The notes: generated from the sequence alone by a model not told the origin. A stretch of DNA of 64,000 nt from Kosakonia oryziphila (GCF_900094795.1 NZ_FMBC01000024.1:1-64000); one strand, 5' to 3'. Shown: positions 1-12,239, counted from the stretch's first letter. Made by a program: numbers and translations.

Positions 1-326
1 GACCTCTGCTGACTTCTCGCTCCGGTTAATGACCGTTGCCCTTTCAGACATAAGGCGAGATCTCCCCAGGTAAGAACGCACTCCTTCATCACACAACCGC
101 CGCATCTACGCCGTTTTGCCCTGGTCACAAGAGTTTCGCGGTTCCTTGCCCGCTCGCCCTGCTCGACAGCGCCTCCTATGCGATTTTTGTTCATCGGCTC
201 ATGATTTATGCTCCACGCTTCCTCCCCACATTCGGTCGCCCTCATGCAGTTGCGCTTCACTTCTTTCGCTATGACCAGCTTAAGGCGGGACTTTCACCCA
301 CAGGAGTGCGCCCATGCTGGGCGCAC
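1..326 (-). mobile_element. Group II intron, 5' part (truncated by window edge)
   Basis: Read on the minus strand from 326, the sequence opens with the group II 5' boundary GTGCG. This lies in a perfect hairpin (arms GTGCGCCCA and TGGGCGCAC, loop GCA), followed by GGGTGAAAGTCCC. Further in are GAAACTCTTGTGACC, TACCTGGGGAGATCT and GAGAAGTCAGCAGAGGTC, the kind of text I know from domain I and the stretch before the maturase ORF of bacterial group II introns. The reverse transcriptase/maturase and domains V-VI would lie beyond position 1. The 5' splice site abuts the T-tract of the murA terminator, the target type used by group IIC introns. An AAAAA run (complement of 184-188) could be EBS1 pairing with the T-tract. 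Class IIC and the EBS assignment are inference. A 62-codon plus-strand reading frame (201-389) across this region is judged spurious. Confidence 0.82.
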
Positions 327-359
327 AAAAAAGAAGCCGCAACGCTACGCGTCACGGCT
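327..359 (-). terminator. Rho-independent terminator of murA
   Basis: On the minus strand an 11-bp stem (349-359 with 335-345, two G-T wobbles, 3-base loop) is followed by TCTTTTTT. It begins 62 bases past the murA stop codon. The T-tract ends exactly where the group II intron begins. Confidence 0.88.
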
Positions 360-421
360 ACCTTCAAAAGATTAACTGACAAGCATTAGAGCGGAGACTC
401 TTTTTTATCGCTAACTGTTGC

Positions 422-1681
<1,260 letters not shown>

Positions 1682-1736
1682 TCATCTGATCTCTGTTAAG
1701 AATTCACACGCGCAGCGGGGCAAGCCCCACCTACGC

Positions 1737-1991
1737 TCAAAAACCGTTTAGTTTACGATCGCGAGCCCACTCTTGCGGCGTATACGCTTTGATCGACAGG
1801 GCATGAATACGGTTATCCGCGATGTATTCCATTAGCGGGCCATAGATGGTTTGCTGTTTCTTTACCCGGCTCATGCCGTCAAAAATCTCACCCACAGCGA
1901 CAACCTGAAAGTGGCTGCCATCGCCAGTGACGTGGGCTTCCTGGAGAGAGAGTGCGTTCATAAGCACTGTCTGAATTTCATGATTTTCCAT
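1737..1991 (-). CDS. ibaG: BolA-family acid stress protein IbaG
   Basis: An 84-residue BolA-like protein. In E. coli IbaG (YrbA) binds monothiol glutaredoxins through an Fe-S cluster and is linked to acid resistance. The start [16 protein letters not shown] was chosen because it matches the 84-residue family form. The frame stays open upstream to 2060, but those codons do not look conserved. The C-terminal half carries the BolA pattern with [18 protein letters not shown]. The stop lies 55 bases before the murA start, so the two are probably co-transcribed. A terminator at 2063-2095 separates ibaG from mlaB, so ibaG-murA needs its own promoter in 1992-2062, which I could not place with confidence. 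Confidence 0.95.
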   Translation of the reverse strand: MENHEIQTVLMNALSLQEAHVTGDGSHFQVVAVGEIFDGMSRVKKQQTIYGPLMEYIADNRIHALSIKAYTPQEWARDRKLNGF

Positions 1992-2062
1992 GGGCGTAAA
2001 TATCATCTGATAGTGAAAACAGTCACACATCTTAGAGGAAAGTGACGCAGTCTTAAACAAGC

Positions 2063-2095
2063 AAAAAGCCCCATCAATATGAAGGATGGGGCTTT
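2063..2095 (-). terminator. Terminator of the mla operon
   Basis: A perfect 11-bp stem (2065-2075 with 2085-2095, 9-base loop) is followed on the minus strand by a run of T. It lies just past the mlaB stop. The stem also carries short A/T ends, so it may work weakly in the other direction. Confidence 0.85.
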
Positions 2096-2117
2096 AGATA
2101 GTAACGCTTTGAAAAAA

Positions 2118-2411
2118 TTAGCGAGGGAGTACATCTCCGGGCAGGTTATACAGTGCCGCAAGCGTCGCAACACTGTCACTCATGCCAGCCAGCGAAATAG
2201 CAGCACCCTGATTTTTTCCTTCAGCAATAAGATGAATCAATAAAGCGACACCAGCCGTATCAACGCGGGTCACGCCCTGTAAATTGATGCACGTTACACC
2301 TTTCATTGCCTCGACGCGTGCATTATATAGTGGGTCGAGAACGTCCTGGTCCAGTTCCCCCTGCAACATCAGGCTTTCACCCTCGCGCGACCAGCTGAGC
2401 TGCGGCGTCAT
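2118..2411 (-). CDS. mlaB: Phospholipid ABC transporter STAS-domain subunit MlaB
   Basis: A 97-residue STAS-domain protein that binds the ATPase MlaF in the inner-membrane MlaFEDB complex, which moves phospholipids between inner and outer membrane. The STAS core is seen in [24 protein letters not shown]. The start MTPQLSW was chosen because its ATG overlaps the mlaC stop (ATGA at 2408-2411), the usual arrangement. The longer upstream frame lies inside mlaC. It is the last gene of the operon, followed by a terminator. Confidence 0.95.
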   Translation of the reverse strand: MTPQLSWSREGESLMLQGELDQDVLDPLYNARVEAMKGVTCINLQGVTRVDTAGVALLIHLIAEGKNQGAAISLAGMSDSVATLAALYNLPGDVLPR

Positions 2412-3046
2412 TGCTTCTTCTCGTCCAGGGTAATTTTCTGGCGGGAAATAGACTGCAATTCCGCAGTCAGACCATCTATACCTTTCGTACGCAGCAGATC
2501 GCTCCACTCATTCTGTTTTGTGGTGATCATACTGACCCCTTCGGCAATCATGTCGTAGACCTGCCAGCTTCCGCTCTGAGTGTTTTTACGCCACTGGAAA
2601 TCCAGTCGCACAGGCGGACGGCCATTTGGATCAATAATGGTTACGCGAATCGGCACAATAGTGGCATCGCCCAGCGGCTGTTCCGGCGCGATCAGATAAG
2701 TCTGTCCATGATACATCGCCAGCGCCTGGCCATAAGCCTGTTTCAGATACTCACGGAAAGCGGCAAAATACGCGTCTCGCTGCGCTGGTGTAGCTTCTTT
2801 ATAGTAACGGCCCAACACCAGCGCACCAGCATACTTCACCTGCACATACGGCAGCAGTTCCTGATCGACGATGTTACGCAGGTAATCTGGGTTAGCGCGG
2901 ATCTGCGGTTGTTCATTTTTGAGGCGATCGAACGTTTTCTGCGCCGCATCTTTCATTGCAGCATACGGGTTGCTTTGATCGGCAGCGACTGCCGCACCCA
3001 GCGGTGCCACTATCAACAGGGCAACCATTAATAAGCGTTTAAACAT
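2408..3046 (-). CDS. mlaC: Periplasmic phospholipid-binding protein MlaC
   Basis: MlaC carries phospholipids across the periplasm between the outer-membrane MlaA-porin complex and the inner-membrane MlaFEDB complex. The protein has 212 residues, about one more than in E. coli. It starts with a clear Sec signal peptide ([20 protein letters not shown], cleavage near residue 22). The mature part holds the Tol_Tol_Ttg2 fold pattern, including [20 protein letters not shown]. It sits between mlaD (15-base gap) and mlaB (4-base overlap). Confidence 0.96.
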   Translation of the reverse strand: MFKRLLMVALLIVAPLGAAVAADQSNPYAAMKDAAQKTFDRLKNEQPQIRANPDYLRNIVDQELLPYVQVKYAGALVLGRYYKEATPAQRDAYFAAFREYLKQAYGQALAMYHGQTYLIAPEQPLGDATIVPIRVTIIDPNGRPPVRLDFQWRKNTQSGSWQVYDMIAEGVSMITTKQNEWSDLLRTKGIDGLTAELQSISRQKITLDEKKQ

Positions 3047-3061
3047 AACTCGATTCTCCTC

Positions 3062-3613
3062 TTAATTCGTCTGACCAGCAGATGGTGCTGCTTGAGTATT
3101 CCCTTCGCCATGCACGGCCGCATCGCCTGAATTCTTATTTTCACCGCCTTTACTGTTGTAAAGGAATTGTCCGATGAGATCCTCAAGAACTATCGCGGAC
3201 TTGGTGTCCTGAATTGTGCTGCCATCTTTGAGCATTGAGGTTCCCATTTCTGGATCGTCAAACCCGACATTCAGCGCCAGGTACTGTTCCCCCAGCAAAC
3301 CCGACGTACGGACAGCTAGTGAACTGGTATCCGGGATCTGGTTATAGCGATCTTCGATATCCAGCGCCACGCGCGGCAGATAGGTTTTAGGATCGAGCGA
3401 GATATCAGCAACGCGACCAATAACTACCCCGCCAATGCGGATCGGCGAGCGCACTTTCAGGCCGCCAATATTGTCGAATGTCGCGTAAACGCGGTAGGTC
3501 GGTTGAGTACGCATTGACGTGACATCCGCCGCCTTCAGGCAAATGAAGAGTGCGGCCAGAAGCGCCAACACCAGAAAAACACCTACCCAGATTTCACTTT
3601 TTTTCGTTTGCAT
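3062..3613 (-). CDS. mlaD: MCE-domain phospholipid transport protein MlaD
   Basis: MlaD is anchored in the inner membrane by one N-terminal helix (about residues 7-27) and forms a hexameric MCE ring above the MlaE permease. The MCE domain runs from about residue 38, with the motif FDNIGGLKVRSPIRIGGVVIG. The start MQTKKSEIWVG gives 183 residues, as in E. coli; an in-frame ATG five codons upstream is less likely. The low-complexity tail (GEGNTQAAPSAGQTN) differs from E. coli, as expected for this disordered end. Confidence 0.95.
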   Translation of the reverse strand: MQTKKSEIWVGVFLVLALLAALFICLKAADVTSMRTQPTYRVYATFDNIGGLKVRSPIRIGGVVIGRVADISLDPKTYLPRVALDIEDRYNQIPDTSSLAVRTSGLLGEQYLALNVGFDDPEMGTSMLKDGSTIQDTKSAIVLEDLIGQFLYNSKGGENKNSGDAAVHGEGNTQAAPSAGQTN

Positions 3614-3617
3614 GAAC

Positions 3618-5220
<1,603 letters not shown>

Positions 5221-5449
5221 TTTCTTTTCCTTTCGACCTTATCGGATATAAGCATGACGCTTGCTAACATTTAAAACCCACTATTTTTGCAGAATATTAC
5301 CTGCGGAGGTTAGCGAAAGCTGGCATTTGTTTTACTTTTGAGCCGCATAAAGTCAAAATTAGGAATCATTACGCTATGCGTAACGTCCGGTTTCACACGA
5401 CATAGCGGCCTGCAAACCGGCAGAATTATACCTTAAGAAAGGACGTTAG
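5221..5449. promoter_or_regulatory. Divergent mlaF / yrbG intergenic region
   Basis: A 229-base gap between two divergent operons that must carry promoters in both directions. It is AT-richer than the flanking genes. I see no convincing -35/-10 pair or strong dyad that I could assign. Confidence 0.4.
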
Positions 5450-6424
5450 ATGCTTTTAGCCACGGCGCTATTGATAATTGGTTTACTCCTGGTGGTCTAC
5501 AGTGCCGATCGTCTGGTGTTCGCAGCTTCGATACTTTGCAGGGCATTAGGCGTACCGCCTTTAATCATCGGGATGACCGTTGTCAGTATTGGCACGTCAT
5601 TACCAGAAATTATCACTTCGGTTGCAGCCTCCTTTCATGGCCAGCTTGATCTGGCTATCGGTACTGCCATCGGCTCTAACATTACTAATATCTTATTGAT
5701 TCTCGGCGTCGCGGCGCTGCTGCACCCTTTTACCGTGCATTCTGATATTCTGCGTCGTGAATTACCGCTAACCTTGTTAGCCAGCCTGCTGTCTGGCGCT
5801 GTGCTTTACGATGGGCAGCTAACGCGCGTAGATGGCATTATTTTATTGTTATTAGCCGTGCTATGGCTGGTTTTCATTGTTAAAATTGCCCGCCACGCCG
5901 AGCATCAGGGCAATGATAGCCTGACACGAGAGCAACTGGCTGAATTGCCTCGCGATGGCACGCTCTCTGTAGCCTGCCTGTGGCTGGGCGTCGCGCTGAT
6001 TATTATGCCGATGGCTACGCGCATGGTGGTGGATAACGCCACCGTGGTGGCGAATTATTTTGCGATCAGCGAACTCACCATTGGCCTGACGGTTATTGCC
6101 ATCGGTACCGGGCTTCCAGAACTGGCAACAGCCATTGCGGGAGCACGCAAGGGGGAAGACGATATTGCGATAGGCAATATCATTGGATCCAACATTTTTA
6201 ATATTGCTATCGTGCTTGGCTTGCCTGCACTGATTGCGCCGGGCGCGTTTAACCCGATGGCTTTTACGCGTGATTATGGCGTGATGCTACTGGTCAGCGC
6301 CATTTTTGCCCTCACCTGCTGGAAACGTAAGCAGATCAGTAAGGGCGTGGGCGCGCTGCTGTTTAGCGGGTTTATCGTATGGCTGGCGATGCTGTACTGG
6401 CTGTCGCCGCTTTTGACTGGATAA
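5450..6424 (+). CDS. yrbG: Inner-membrane calcium/sodium exchanger-family protein YrbG
   Basis: A 324-residue protein of the Ca2+/cation antiporter family with two repeats of about five helices. Each repeat has the ion-binding motif: GTSLPEIITS near residue 48 and IGTGLPELATA in the second half. Both are followed by the GSNI stretch (AIGSNITNILLILG and IIGSNIFNIAIVLG). The physiological substrate in enterobacteria is not settled. It heads the yrbG-kdsDC-lptCAB operon and ends 13 bases before kdsD. Confidence 0.95.
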   Translation: MLLATALLIIGLLLVVYSADRLVFAASILCRALGVPPLIIGMTVVSIGTSLPEIITSVAASFHGQLDLAIGTAIGSNITNILLILGVAALLHPFTVHSDILRRELPLTLLASLLSGAVLYDGQLTRVDGIILLLLAVLWLVFIVKIARHAEHQGNDSLTREQLAELPRDGTLSVACLWLGVALIIMPMATRMVVDNATVVANYFAISELTIGLTVIAIGTGLPELATAIAGARKGEDDIAIGNIIGSNIFNIAIVLGLPALIAPGAFNPMAFTRDYGVMLLVSAIFALTCWKRKQISKGVGALLFSGFIVWLAMLYWLSPLLTG

Positions 6425-6437
6425 TCGGATACGCATT

Positions 6438-7424
6438 ATGTCGCAAATAGATTTGCAGCCGGGTTTTGACTTTCAACAAGCAGGCAAAGACGTCCTCAAG
6501 ATTGAACGTGAAGGCCTCGCACAGCTTGATCAATATATCAACCATGACTTCGCTCAGGCGTGCGAGAAAATGTTCTATTGCTCTGGCAAAGTGGTAGTGA
6601 TGGGGATGGGCAAATCCGGCCATATTGGCAGAAAAATGGCGGCGACATTCGCCAGCACGGGCACCCCTTCCTTTTTTGTCCATCCCGGCGAGGCGGCTCA
6701 CGGCGATCTGGGTATGGTCAGCCCACAGGATGTGGTGATCGCCCTGTCAAACTCTGGCGAGTCAAACGAAATACTGGCGCTGATCCCGGTACTGAAACGG
6801 CTAAAAGTTTCGCTGATCTGTATGACGAGTCGCCCGGAAAGCAGTATGGCGCGCGCAGCGGATATTCATCTCTGCGTGAAGGTGCCTAAAGAAGCCTGCC
6901 CGCTGGGCCTGGCGCCGACTTCTAGCACTACTGCCGCACTGGTAATGGGCGATGCGCTGGCGGTTGCGCTGTTGAAAGCACGCGGGTTTACCGCAGAGGA
7001 TTTCGCCCTCTCTCACCCTGGTGGCGCGCTGGGACGCAAGCTGTTGTTGCGGGTAAACGATATTATGCACATCGGCGACGAGATCCCGCATGTCCGCAAG
7101 ACTGCCAGTTTGCGCGACGCACTACTGGAGATCACGCGCAAAAATTTAGGTATGACGGTGATCTGCGACGATCTGATGAAGATCGAAGGTATCTTTACCG
7201 ACGGCGATTTACGTCGTGTATTTGATATGGGTGGAGATGTACGCAACATGGGTATTGCCGACGTGATGACACCTGGCGGCATCCGCGTACGGCCTAATAC
7301 GCTGGCAGTCGATGCGCTGAACCTGATGCAGTCCCGCCACATTACCTCGGTTATGGTTGCCGATGGCGACCAGTTACTGGGTGTGTTACATATGCATGAT
7401 TTGCTACGCGCTGGCGTAGTGTAA
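6438..7424 (+). CDS. kdsD: D-arabinose 5-phosphate isomerase
   Basis: KdsD converts ribulose 5-phosphate to arabinose 5-phosphate, the first step towards Kdo for the LPS inner core. The 328 residues hold an N-terminal SIS sugar-isomerase domain with GMGKSGHIG (56-64) and HPGEAAHGDLGM, then two CBS domains covering about residues 205-328. Length and start match E. coli. It stands in the same operon as kdsC, which acts later in the same pathway. Confidence 0.97.
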   Translation: MSQIDLQPGFDFQQAGKDVLKIEREGLAQLDQYINHDFAQACEKMFYCSGKVVVMGMGKSGHIGRKMAATFASTGTPSFFVHPGEAAHGDLGMVSPQDVVIALSNSGESNEILALIPVLKRLKVSLICMTSRPESSMARAADIHLCVKVPKEACPLGLAPTSSTTAALVMGDALAVALLKARGFTAEDFALSHPGGALGRKLLLRVNDIMHIGDEIPHVRKTASLRDALLEITRKNLGMTVICDDLMKIEGIFTDGDLRRVFDMGGDVRNMGIADVMTPGGIRVRPNTLAVDALNLMQSRHITSVMVADGDQLLGVLHMHDLLRAGVV

Positions 7425-7438
7425 AGAAGGACATCAGA

Positions 7439-8005
7439 ATGAGTAATGCTGGCGCGTCGCTTCCAACCTGTTATGGGCCGGTTAGCACGCAAGTCATGAG
7501 CAAAGCGGAAAAAATTCGCCTGTTGATCCTCGATGTGGACGGCGTGCTATCCGATGGCCTTATCTATATGGGCAATAATGGGGAAGAGCTAAAAGCGTTT
7601 AACGTTCGCGATGGCTATGGGATCCGCTGTGCGCTAACTTCCGGCATTGAGATCGCCATTATTACCGGTCGAAAAGCTAAACTGGTAGAAGATCGTTGTG
7701 AAACACTGAAGATTAAGCACCTGTATCAGGGCCAGTCAGATAAACTGCTGGCCTACCGTGAATTACTGACCAGGCTGGCGCTAACGCCGGAGCAGGTTGC
7801 CTATGTGGGTGACGATTTAATTGACTGGCCGGTGATGGCCGAAATTGGTCTAAGCATTGCTGTCGCCGATGCGCATCCTTTGCTGTTTCCGCGTGTCGAT
7901 TACGTTACGCGCATCAATGGAGGTCGCGGCGCAGTCCGTGAAGTGTGTGATTTGTTGCTGCTGGCGCAGGGCAAGCAGGATGAGGCCAAAGGGCAATCGA
8001 TATGA
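7439..8005 (+). CDS. kdsC: 3-deoxy-D-manno-octulosonate 8-phosphate phosphatase
   Basis: KdsC removes phosphate from Kdo 8-phosphate in the cytoplasm, giving free Kdo for lipid A-core assembly. The 188-residue HAD-family enzyme has motif I DVDGVLSDG (32-40, nucleophile Asp32) and motif III GDDLIDWPVM, with the small C0 cap typical of this tetrameric phosphatase. The stop codon overlaps the lptC start by four bases. Confidence 0.97.
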   Translation: MSNAGASLPTCYGPVSTQVMSKAEKIRLLILDVDGVLSDGLIYMGNNGEELKAFNVRDGYGIRCALTSGIEIAIITGRKAKLVEDRCETLKIKHLYQGQSDKLLAYRELLTRLALTPEQVAYVGDDLIDWPVMAEIGLSIAVADAHPLLFPRVDYVTRINGGRGAVREVCDLLLLAQGKQDEAKGQSI

Positions 8006-8577
8006 GTAAAACCAGACGTTGGGCCATCATTCTACTGGCGCTGGTCGCTTTGGTACTGATTGGTATTAACCTGACTTCTCAGGATGAACCTGGACAAACC
8101 ACAACTGACGACAAAGCGCCAACCTACACCAGCAAACATACCGACACGGTGGTTTATACCCCGGAAGGTGCGCTCAACTACCGCTTGATTGCGCAAAATG
8201 TCGAATACTACTCCGTCGATGGCGTGAGTTGGTATGCGCAACCAGTGTTGACAACTTTTGATCAGAACAAAATACCGACCTGGTCGATTAAGTCAGATAA
8301 AGCGAAATTAACAAGCGACAGAATGCTTTACCTTTATGGGCATGTTGAGGTCAACGCATTGACAGCAGATTCGCAGCTACGAAAAATCACCACAGATAAC
8401 GCCCAGATCAATCTGATAACACAGGATGTTACTTCCGATGATCAGGTAACATTGTACGGAACAACATTTAATTCCACCGGCCTGAAAATGCGCGGCAACT
8501 TACGCAGCAAAAACGCCGAGCTGATTGAAAAGGTTAGAAGCTCCTATGAAATTCAAAACAAACAAACTCAGCCTTAA
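8002..8577 (+). CDS. lptC: LPS export protein LptC
   Basis: LptC is a bitopic inner-membrane protein that takes LPS from the LptB2FG transporter and hands it to LptA. The 191 residues start with one membrane helix (about 7-24), followed by a periplasmic OstA-like beta-jellyroll domain. The gene overlaps kdsC by 4 bases and lptA by 32 bases, as in E. coli, so translation of the three is probably coupled. Confidence 0.96.
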   Translation: MSKTRRWAIILLALVALVLIGINLTSQDEPGQTTTDDKAPTYTSKHTDTVVYTPEGALNYRLIAQNVEYYSVDGVSWYAQPVLTTFDQNKIPTWSIKSDKAKLTSDRMLYLYGHVEVNALTADSQLRKITTDNAQINLITQDVTSDDQVTLYGTTFNSTGLKMRGNLRSKNAELIEKVRSSYEIQNKQTQP

Positions 8578-9100
8578 CCTGGTTCTCGCCAGTACGCTTC
8601 TTGCCGCTGCGCTTCCGGCTTTTGCCGTGACCGGTGATACCGAGCAGCCGATCCATATTGACTCCGATCAGCAGTCACTGGATATGCAGGGCAATATTGT
8701 CACCTTCACCGGCAATGTCGTGGTGACGCAGGGAACCATTAAAATCAACGCCGATAAAGTGGTGGTAACGCGCCCGGGCGGCCAGCAAGGTAAAGAGATT
8801 ATTGATGGCTATGGCAACCCAGCCACATTTTATCAGATGCAGGACAACGGCAAGCCGGTGAAAGGTCATGCTTCACAGATGCACTACGAACTGGAAAAAG
8901 ATTTTGTCGTGCTGACTGGCAAAGCCTATCTCGAGCAGTTGGACAGCAACATCACTGGCGACAAAATCACCTACCTGGTGAAAGAGCAGAAAATGCAGGC
9001 GTTCAGCGACAAAGGTAAACGCGTCACCACAGTACTGGTGCCGTCGCAGTTGCAGGACAAGGGCAACACCCAAACCCCGGCTCCTAAGAAGAGTAACTAA
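8546..9100 (+). CDS. lptA: Periplasmic LPS bridge protein LptA
   Basis: LptA molecules stack into a periplasmic bridge that carries LPS from LptC to LptD. The start MKFKTNKLS was chosen because it begins a proper signal peptide (cleavage after ALPAFA, about residue 27) and gives 184 residues, close to the 185 of E. coli. The OstA domain includes HIDSDQQSLDMQGNIVTFTG. The C-terminus is rich in Pro, Lys and Gln, as is usual. The start lies inside the end of lptC. Confidence 0.96.
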   Translation: MKFKTNKLSLNLVLASTLLAAALPAFAVTGDTEQPIHIDSDQQSLDMQGNIVTFTGNVVVTQGTIKINADKVVVTRPGGQQGKEIIDGYGNPATFYQMQDNGKPVKGHASQMHYELEKDFVVLTGKAYLEQLDSNITGDKITYLVKEQKMQAFSDKGKRVTTVLVPSQLQDKGNTQTPAPKKSN

Positions 9101-9106
9101 TTCGTT

Positions 9107-9832
9107 ATGGCAACATTAACTGCAAAGAATCTCGCGAAAGCCTATAAGGGTCGCCGCGTGGTTGAAGACGTCAGCCTGACCGTTAACTCCGGCGAAATTG
9201 TTGGGCTGCTTGGCCCTAACGGTGCAGGGAAAACGACCACATTTTATATGGTGGTCGGGATTGTTCCGCGTGACGCGGGCAATATCATTATTGATGACGA
9301 CGATATCAGCTTGCTGCCACTGCATGCGCGCGCGCGTCGCGGCATCGGTTATTTACCGCAGGAAGCATCTATTTTTCGTCGTCTGAGCGTGTATGACAAC
9401 CTGATGGCGGTGCTTCAGATCCGTGAAGATTTAACTTCCGAGCAGCGCGCCGATCGCGCTAACGAATTGATGGAAGAGTTCCATATTGAGCATCTGCGCG
9501 ACAATATGGGGCAGTCCCTTTCGGGTGGTGAACGTCGCCGCGTTGAAATTGCACGCGCACTGGCGGCAAATCCTAAATTTATCTTGCTGGATGAACCCTT
9601 CGCGGGTGTCGATCCTATCTCGGTTATCGACATCAAACGCATCATTGAACACTTACGTGACAGCGGGTTAGGTGTGTTAATTACTGACCACAATGTTCGC
9701 GAAACGCTGGCGGTGTGTGAACGTGCATATATCGTCAGTCAGGGGCATTTAATTGCTCATGGCACACCGCAGCAAATCCTTGAAGACGAACACGTTAAGC
9801 GCGTATATCTTGGGGAAGACTTCAGACTCTGA
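9107..9832 (+). CDS. lptB: LPS export ABC transporter ATP-binding protein LptB
   Basis: The cytoplasmic ATPase that drives LPS extraction from the inner membrane with LptF, LptG and LptC. The 241 residues show Walker [10 protein letters not shown] (36-44), signature [15 protein letters not shown], Walker [14 protein letters not shown] and switch His in ITDHN. Spacing to lptA is 6 bases. lptF and lptG are not in this window and lie elsewhere in enterobacteria. Confidence 0.97.
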   Translation: MATLTAKNLAKAYKGRRVVEDVSLTVNSGEIVGLLGPNGAGKTTTFYMVVGIVPRDAGNIIIDDDDISLLPLHARARRGIGYLPQEASIFRRLSVYDNLMAVLQIREDLTSEQRADRANELMEEFHIEHLRDNMGQSLSGGERRRVEIARALAANPKFILLDEPFAGVDPISVIDIKRIIEHLRDSGLGVLITDHNVRETLAVCERAYIVSQGHLIAHGTPQQILEDEHVKRVYLGEDFRL

Positions 9833-9880
9833 TAGGGTAGAGTTTATTGAGGTATTTTGTCGGAGAGTGCTGCTCTGAAT

Positions 9881-11314
9881 ATGAAGCAAGGTTTGCAATT
9901 AAGGCTAAGCCAACAGCTAGCTATGACGCCACAACTGCAACAGGCTATCCGCTTGTTGCAGTTGTCCACGTTAGAACTTCAGCAGGAACTTCAGCAAGCG
10001 CTGGAGAGTAATCCATTGCTGGAACAAGCCGATCTTCATGAAGAAGTGGATAGCCAACAAACTCAGGAAAATGAAGGCCTGGATACCGTAGACGCGCTCG
10101 AACAGAAAGAGATGCCTGAAGAGTTGCCGCTTGACGCCAGTTGGGATGAGATTTATACCGCCGGAACGCCTTCCGGCAGCAGTCATGATTATATCGATGA
10201 TGAACTACCGATTTATCAGGGTGAAACGACACAGTCTCTTCAGGATTACCTGATGTGGCAGGTGGAGTTAACGCCGTTTTCCGATACCGATCGCGCCATC
10301 GCAACCTCTATCGTCGATGCAGTCGATGAGACAGGCTATCTTACTGTGTCGCTTGAGGATGTACTGGAAAGCATGGGCGATGAAGAAGTCGGTCTTGATG
10401 AAGTTGAAGCAGTGTTAAAGCGCGTCCAGCGTTTCGATCCGGTTGGCGTAGCTGCGCGCGATCTGCGTGACTGCCTGTTGATCCAACTTTCCCAGTTCGC
10501 GAAAGATACCCCCTGGTGCGAAGAGGCCCGCCTGATCATCAGCGATCACCTCGAGCTGCTCGCCAACCACGATTTCCGCACGCTTATGCGCGTCACGCGT
10601 CTTAAAGAAGATGTGCTGAAAGAAGCAGTAAATTTGATTCAGTCGCTGGATCCGCGCCCCGGCCAGTCGATCCAGACCGGCGAACCAGAGTATGTCATTC
10701 CGGATGTGCTGGTGCGTAAGCATAACGGGCGCTGGACGGTAGAACTGAACTCTGACAGCATTCCCCGTCTGCAAATCAACCAGCACTACGCTTCAATGGG
10801 CGGCGGCGCGCGTAATGATGCCGACACCCAATTTATCCGCAGTAATTTGCAGGAAGCGAAGTGGCTGATCAAAAGCCTTGAAAGTCGTAACGACACGCTA
10901 TTGCGCGTCAGCCGCTGCATCGTCGAGCAGCAGCAGGCATTCTTTGAACAGGGTGAAGAGTTTATGAAACCGATGGTGCTGGCGGATATCGCCCAGGCCG
11001 TCGAAATGCACGAATCCACGATTTCCCGTGTGACAACTCAGAAGTATCTGCACAGTCCTCGCGGCATTTTTGAACTGAAGTATTTCTTCTCCAGCCATGT
11101 GAATACGGAAGGCGGCGGCGAAGCCTCGTCAACAGCCATTCGCGCGCTGGTTAAGAAATTAATCGCCGCAGAAAACCCTGCAAAACCACTGAGCGACAGT
11201 AAGCTGACGACGCTACTTTCCGATCAAGGAATTATGGTAGCGCGGCGTACCGTTGCGAAGTACCGAGAATCTTTATCCATTCCGCCGTCTAACCAACGTA
11301 AACAGTTGGTGTGA
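9881..11314 (+). CDS. rpoN: RNA polymerase sigma-54 factor
   Basis: Sigma-54 directs RNA polymerase to -24/-12 promoters of nitrogen-regulated genes and needs AAA+ activators. The 477 residues have the Gln-rich region I ([20 protein letters not shown]), the acidic region II (about 50-110), the core-binding region and the RpoN box [10 protein letters not shown] (454-463). The ATG at 9881 was chosen because it gives the standard length and N-terminus; an in-frame TTG eight codons upstream is not needed. The rpoN-hpf-ptsN-rapZ-npr order is the enterobacterial one. Confidence 0.97.
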   Translation: MKQGLQLRLSQQLAMTPQLQQAIRLLQLSTLELQQELQQALESNPLLEQADLHEEVDSQQTQENEGLDTVDALEQKEMPEELPLDASWDEIYTAGTPSGSSHDYIDDELPIYQGETTQSLQDYLMWQVELTPFSDTDRAIATSIVDAVDETGYLTVSLEDVLESMGDEEVGLDEVEAVLKRVQRFDPVGVAARDLRDCLLIQLSQFAKDTPWCEEARLIISDHLELLANHDFRTLMRVTRLKEDVLKEAVNLIQSLDPRPGQSIQTGEPEYVIPDVLVRKHNGRWTVELNSDSIPRLQINQHYASMGGGARNDADTQFIRSNLQEAKWLIKSLESRNDTLLRVSRCIVEQQQAFFEQGEEFMKPMVLADIAQAVEMHESTISRVTTQKYLHSPRGIFELKYFFSSHVNTEGGGEASSTAIRALVKKLIAAENPAKPLSDSKLTTLLSDQGIMVARRTVAKYRESLSIPPSNQRKQLV

Positions 11315-11336
11315 CCCAACCGATAAGGAAGACACT

Positions 11337-11624
11337 ATGCAGCTTAACATCACAGGACAAAACGTCGAGATCACTGATGCTTTACGTGAATTTGTTAACA
11401 GCAAATTTGCCAAGCTTGAGCAGTATTTCGAAAGGATTAATCAGGTCTATATTGTGTTGAAAGTGGAGAAAGTGATCCATACCTCGGATGCAACCCTGCA
11501 TGTAAATGGAGGCGAGTTGCATGCCAGCGCGGAAGGACAAGATATGTACGCTGCCATTGACGGTTTGATTGATAAACTGTCGCGGCAACTCACGAAACAC
11601 AAAGATAAACTAAAACAACACTAA
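11337..11624 (+). CDS. hpf: Ribosome hibernation promoting factor HPF (short form)
   Basis: Short HPF binds the 30S decoding centre in stationary phase and helps RMF form 100S dimers. The 95-residue protein is a single domain with the family pattern MQLNITGQNVEITDALREFV and YVVLKVEK-like strands. The start at 11337 follows a purine-rich site (AAGGAAG). An in-frame upstream ATG at 11253 lies inside rpoN and is rejected. Confidence 0.96.
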   Translation: MQLNITGQNVEITDALREFVNSKFAKLEQYFERINQVYIVLKVEKVIHTSDATLHVNGGELHASAEGQDMYAAIDGLIDKLSRQLTKHKDKLKQH

Positions 11625-11651
11625 TTGTCCGGGCGTTCGGTTGACGCGTTG

Positions 11652-11680
11652 CACCCTACCGCAACCCGGTAGGGTGTTTA
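11652..11680 (+). terminator. Hairpin between hpf and ptsN
   Basis: A perfect 9-bp GC-rich stem (11652-11660 with 11668-11676, 7-base loop) is followed by only a short TTTA. It may attenuate or process the transcript rather than end it, since ptsN follows closely and is usually in the rpoN operon. Confidence 0.5.
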
Positions 11681-11705
11681 GCTCTGACGGCGCTTAGGTG
11701 AAATT

Positions 11706-12197
11706 ATGATGAATAACGATTCCGCTCTTCAACTGAGCAATGTCCTTAACCAGGAATGTACACGTAGCGGCGTTCACTGCCAGAGCAAGAAACGTGCTCT
11801 GGAAATTATCAGTGAACTGGCGGCAAAACAGCTCGGCCTGCCGCCACAGGTCGTTTTCGAAGCCATCCTTACGCGTGAGAAGATGGGCAGTACCGGTATT
11901 GGTAACGGTATTGCTATCCCCCACGGTAAGCTCGAAGAGGACACGCTGCGCGCCGTCGGCGTTTTTGTACAGCTCGAAACGCCCATTGCTTTCGACGCTA
12001 TCGATAATCAACCCGTCGATCTGCTGTTTGCACTGCTGGTGCCTGCGGATCAAACCAAAACGCATCTGCATACGCTCTCACTGGTAGCCAAACGGCTCGC
12101 GGATAAAACCATTTGCCGTCGCCTGCGCAGTGCGCAGAACGATGAAGAGCTGTATCAGATAATCACGCAGACAGAAGGCGAAAGCGACGATGCGTAA
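11706..12197 (+). CDS. ptsN: Nitrogen PTS enzyme IIA (EIIA-Ntr)
   Basis: The last acceptor of the regulatory PTS-Ntr phosphorelay (PtsP to NPr to EIIA-Ntr). In E. coli the unphosphorylated form controls potassium uptake and other targets. The 163-residue PTS EIIA type 2 domain has the phosphorylated His73 in GIAIPHGKLEED. No transporter IIB/IIC is nearby, in line with a purely regulatory role. Its partner npr lies two genes downstream. Confidence 0.97.
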   Translation: MMNNDSALQLSNVLNQECTRSGVHCQSKKRALEIISELAAKQLGLPPQVVFEAILTREKMGSTGIGNGIAIPHGKLEEDTLRAVGVFVQLETPIAFDAIDNQPVDLLFALLVPADQTKTHLHTLSLVAKRLADKTICRRLRSAQNDEELYQIITQTEGESDDA

Positions 12198-12239
12198 CGG
12201 GAAGAACACCTTTTTTGTCGTTGTAGGGAGAAACGGTTC

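Noticed and set aside
201-389. 62-codon open frame on the plus strand near the left end
   Set aside because: It crosses the intron 5' boundary and the murA terminator, so it mixes two unrelated structures.
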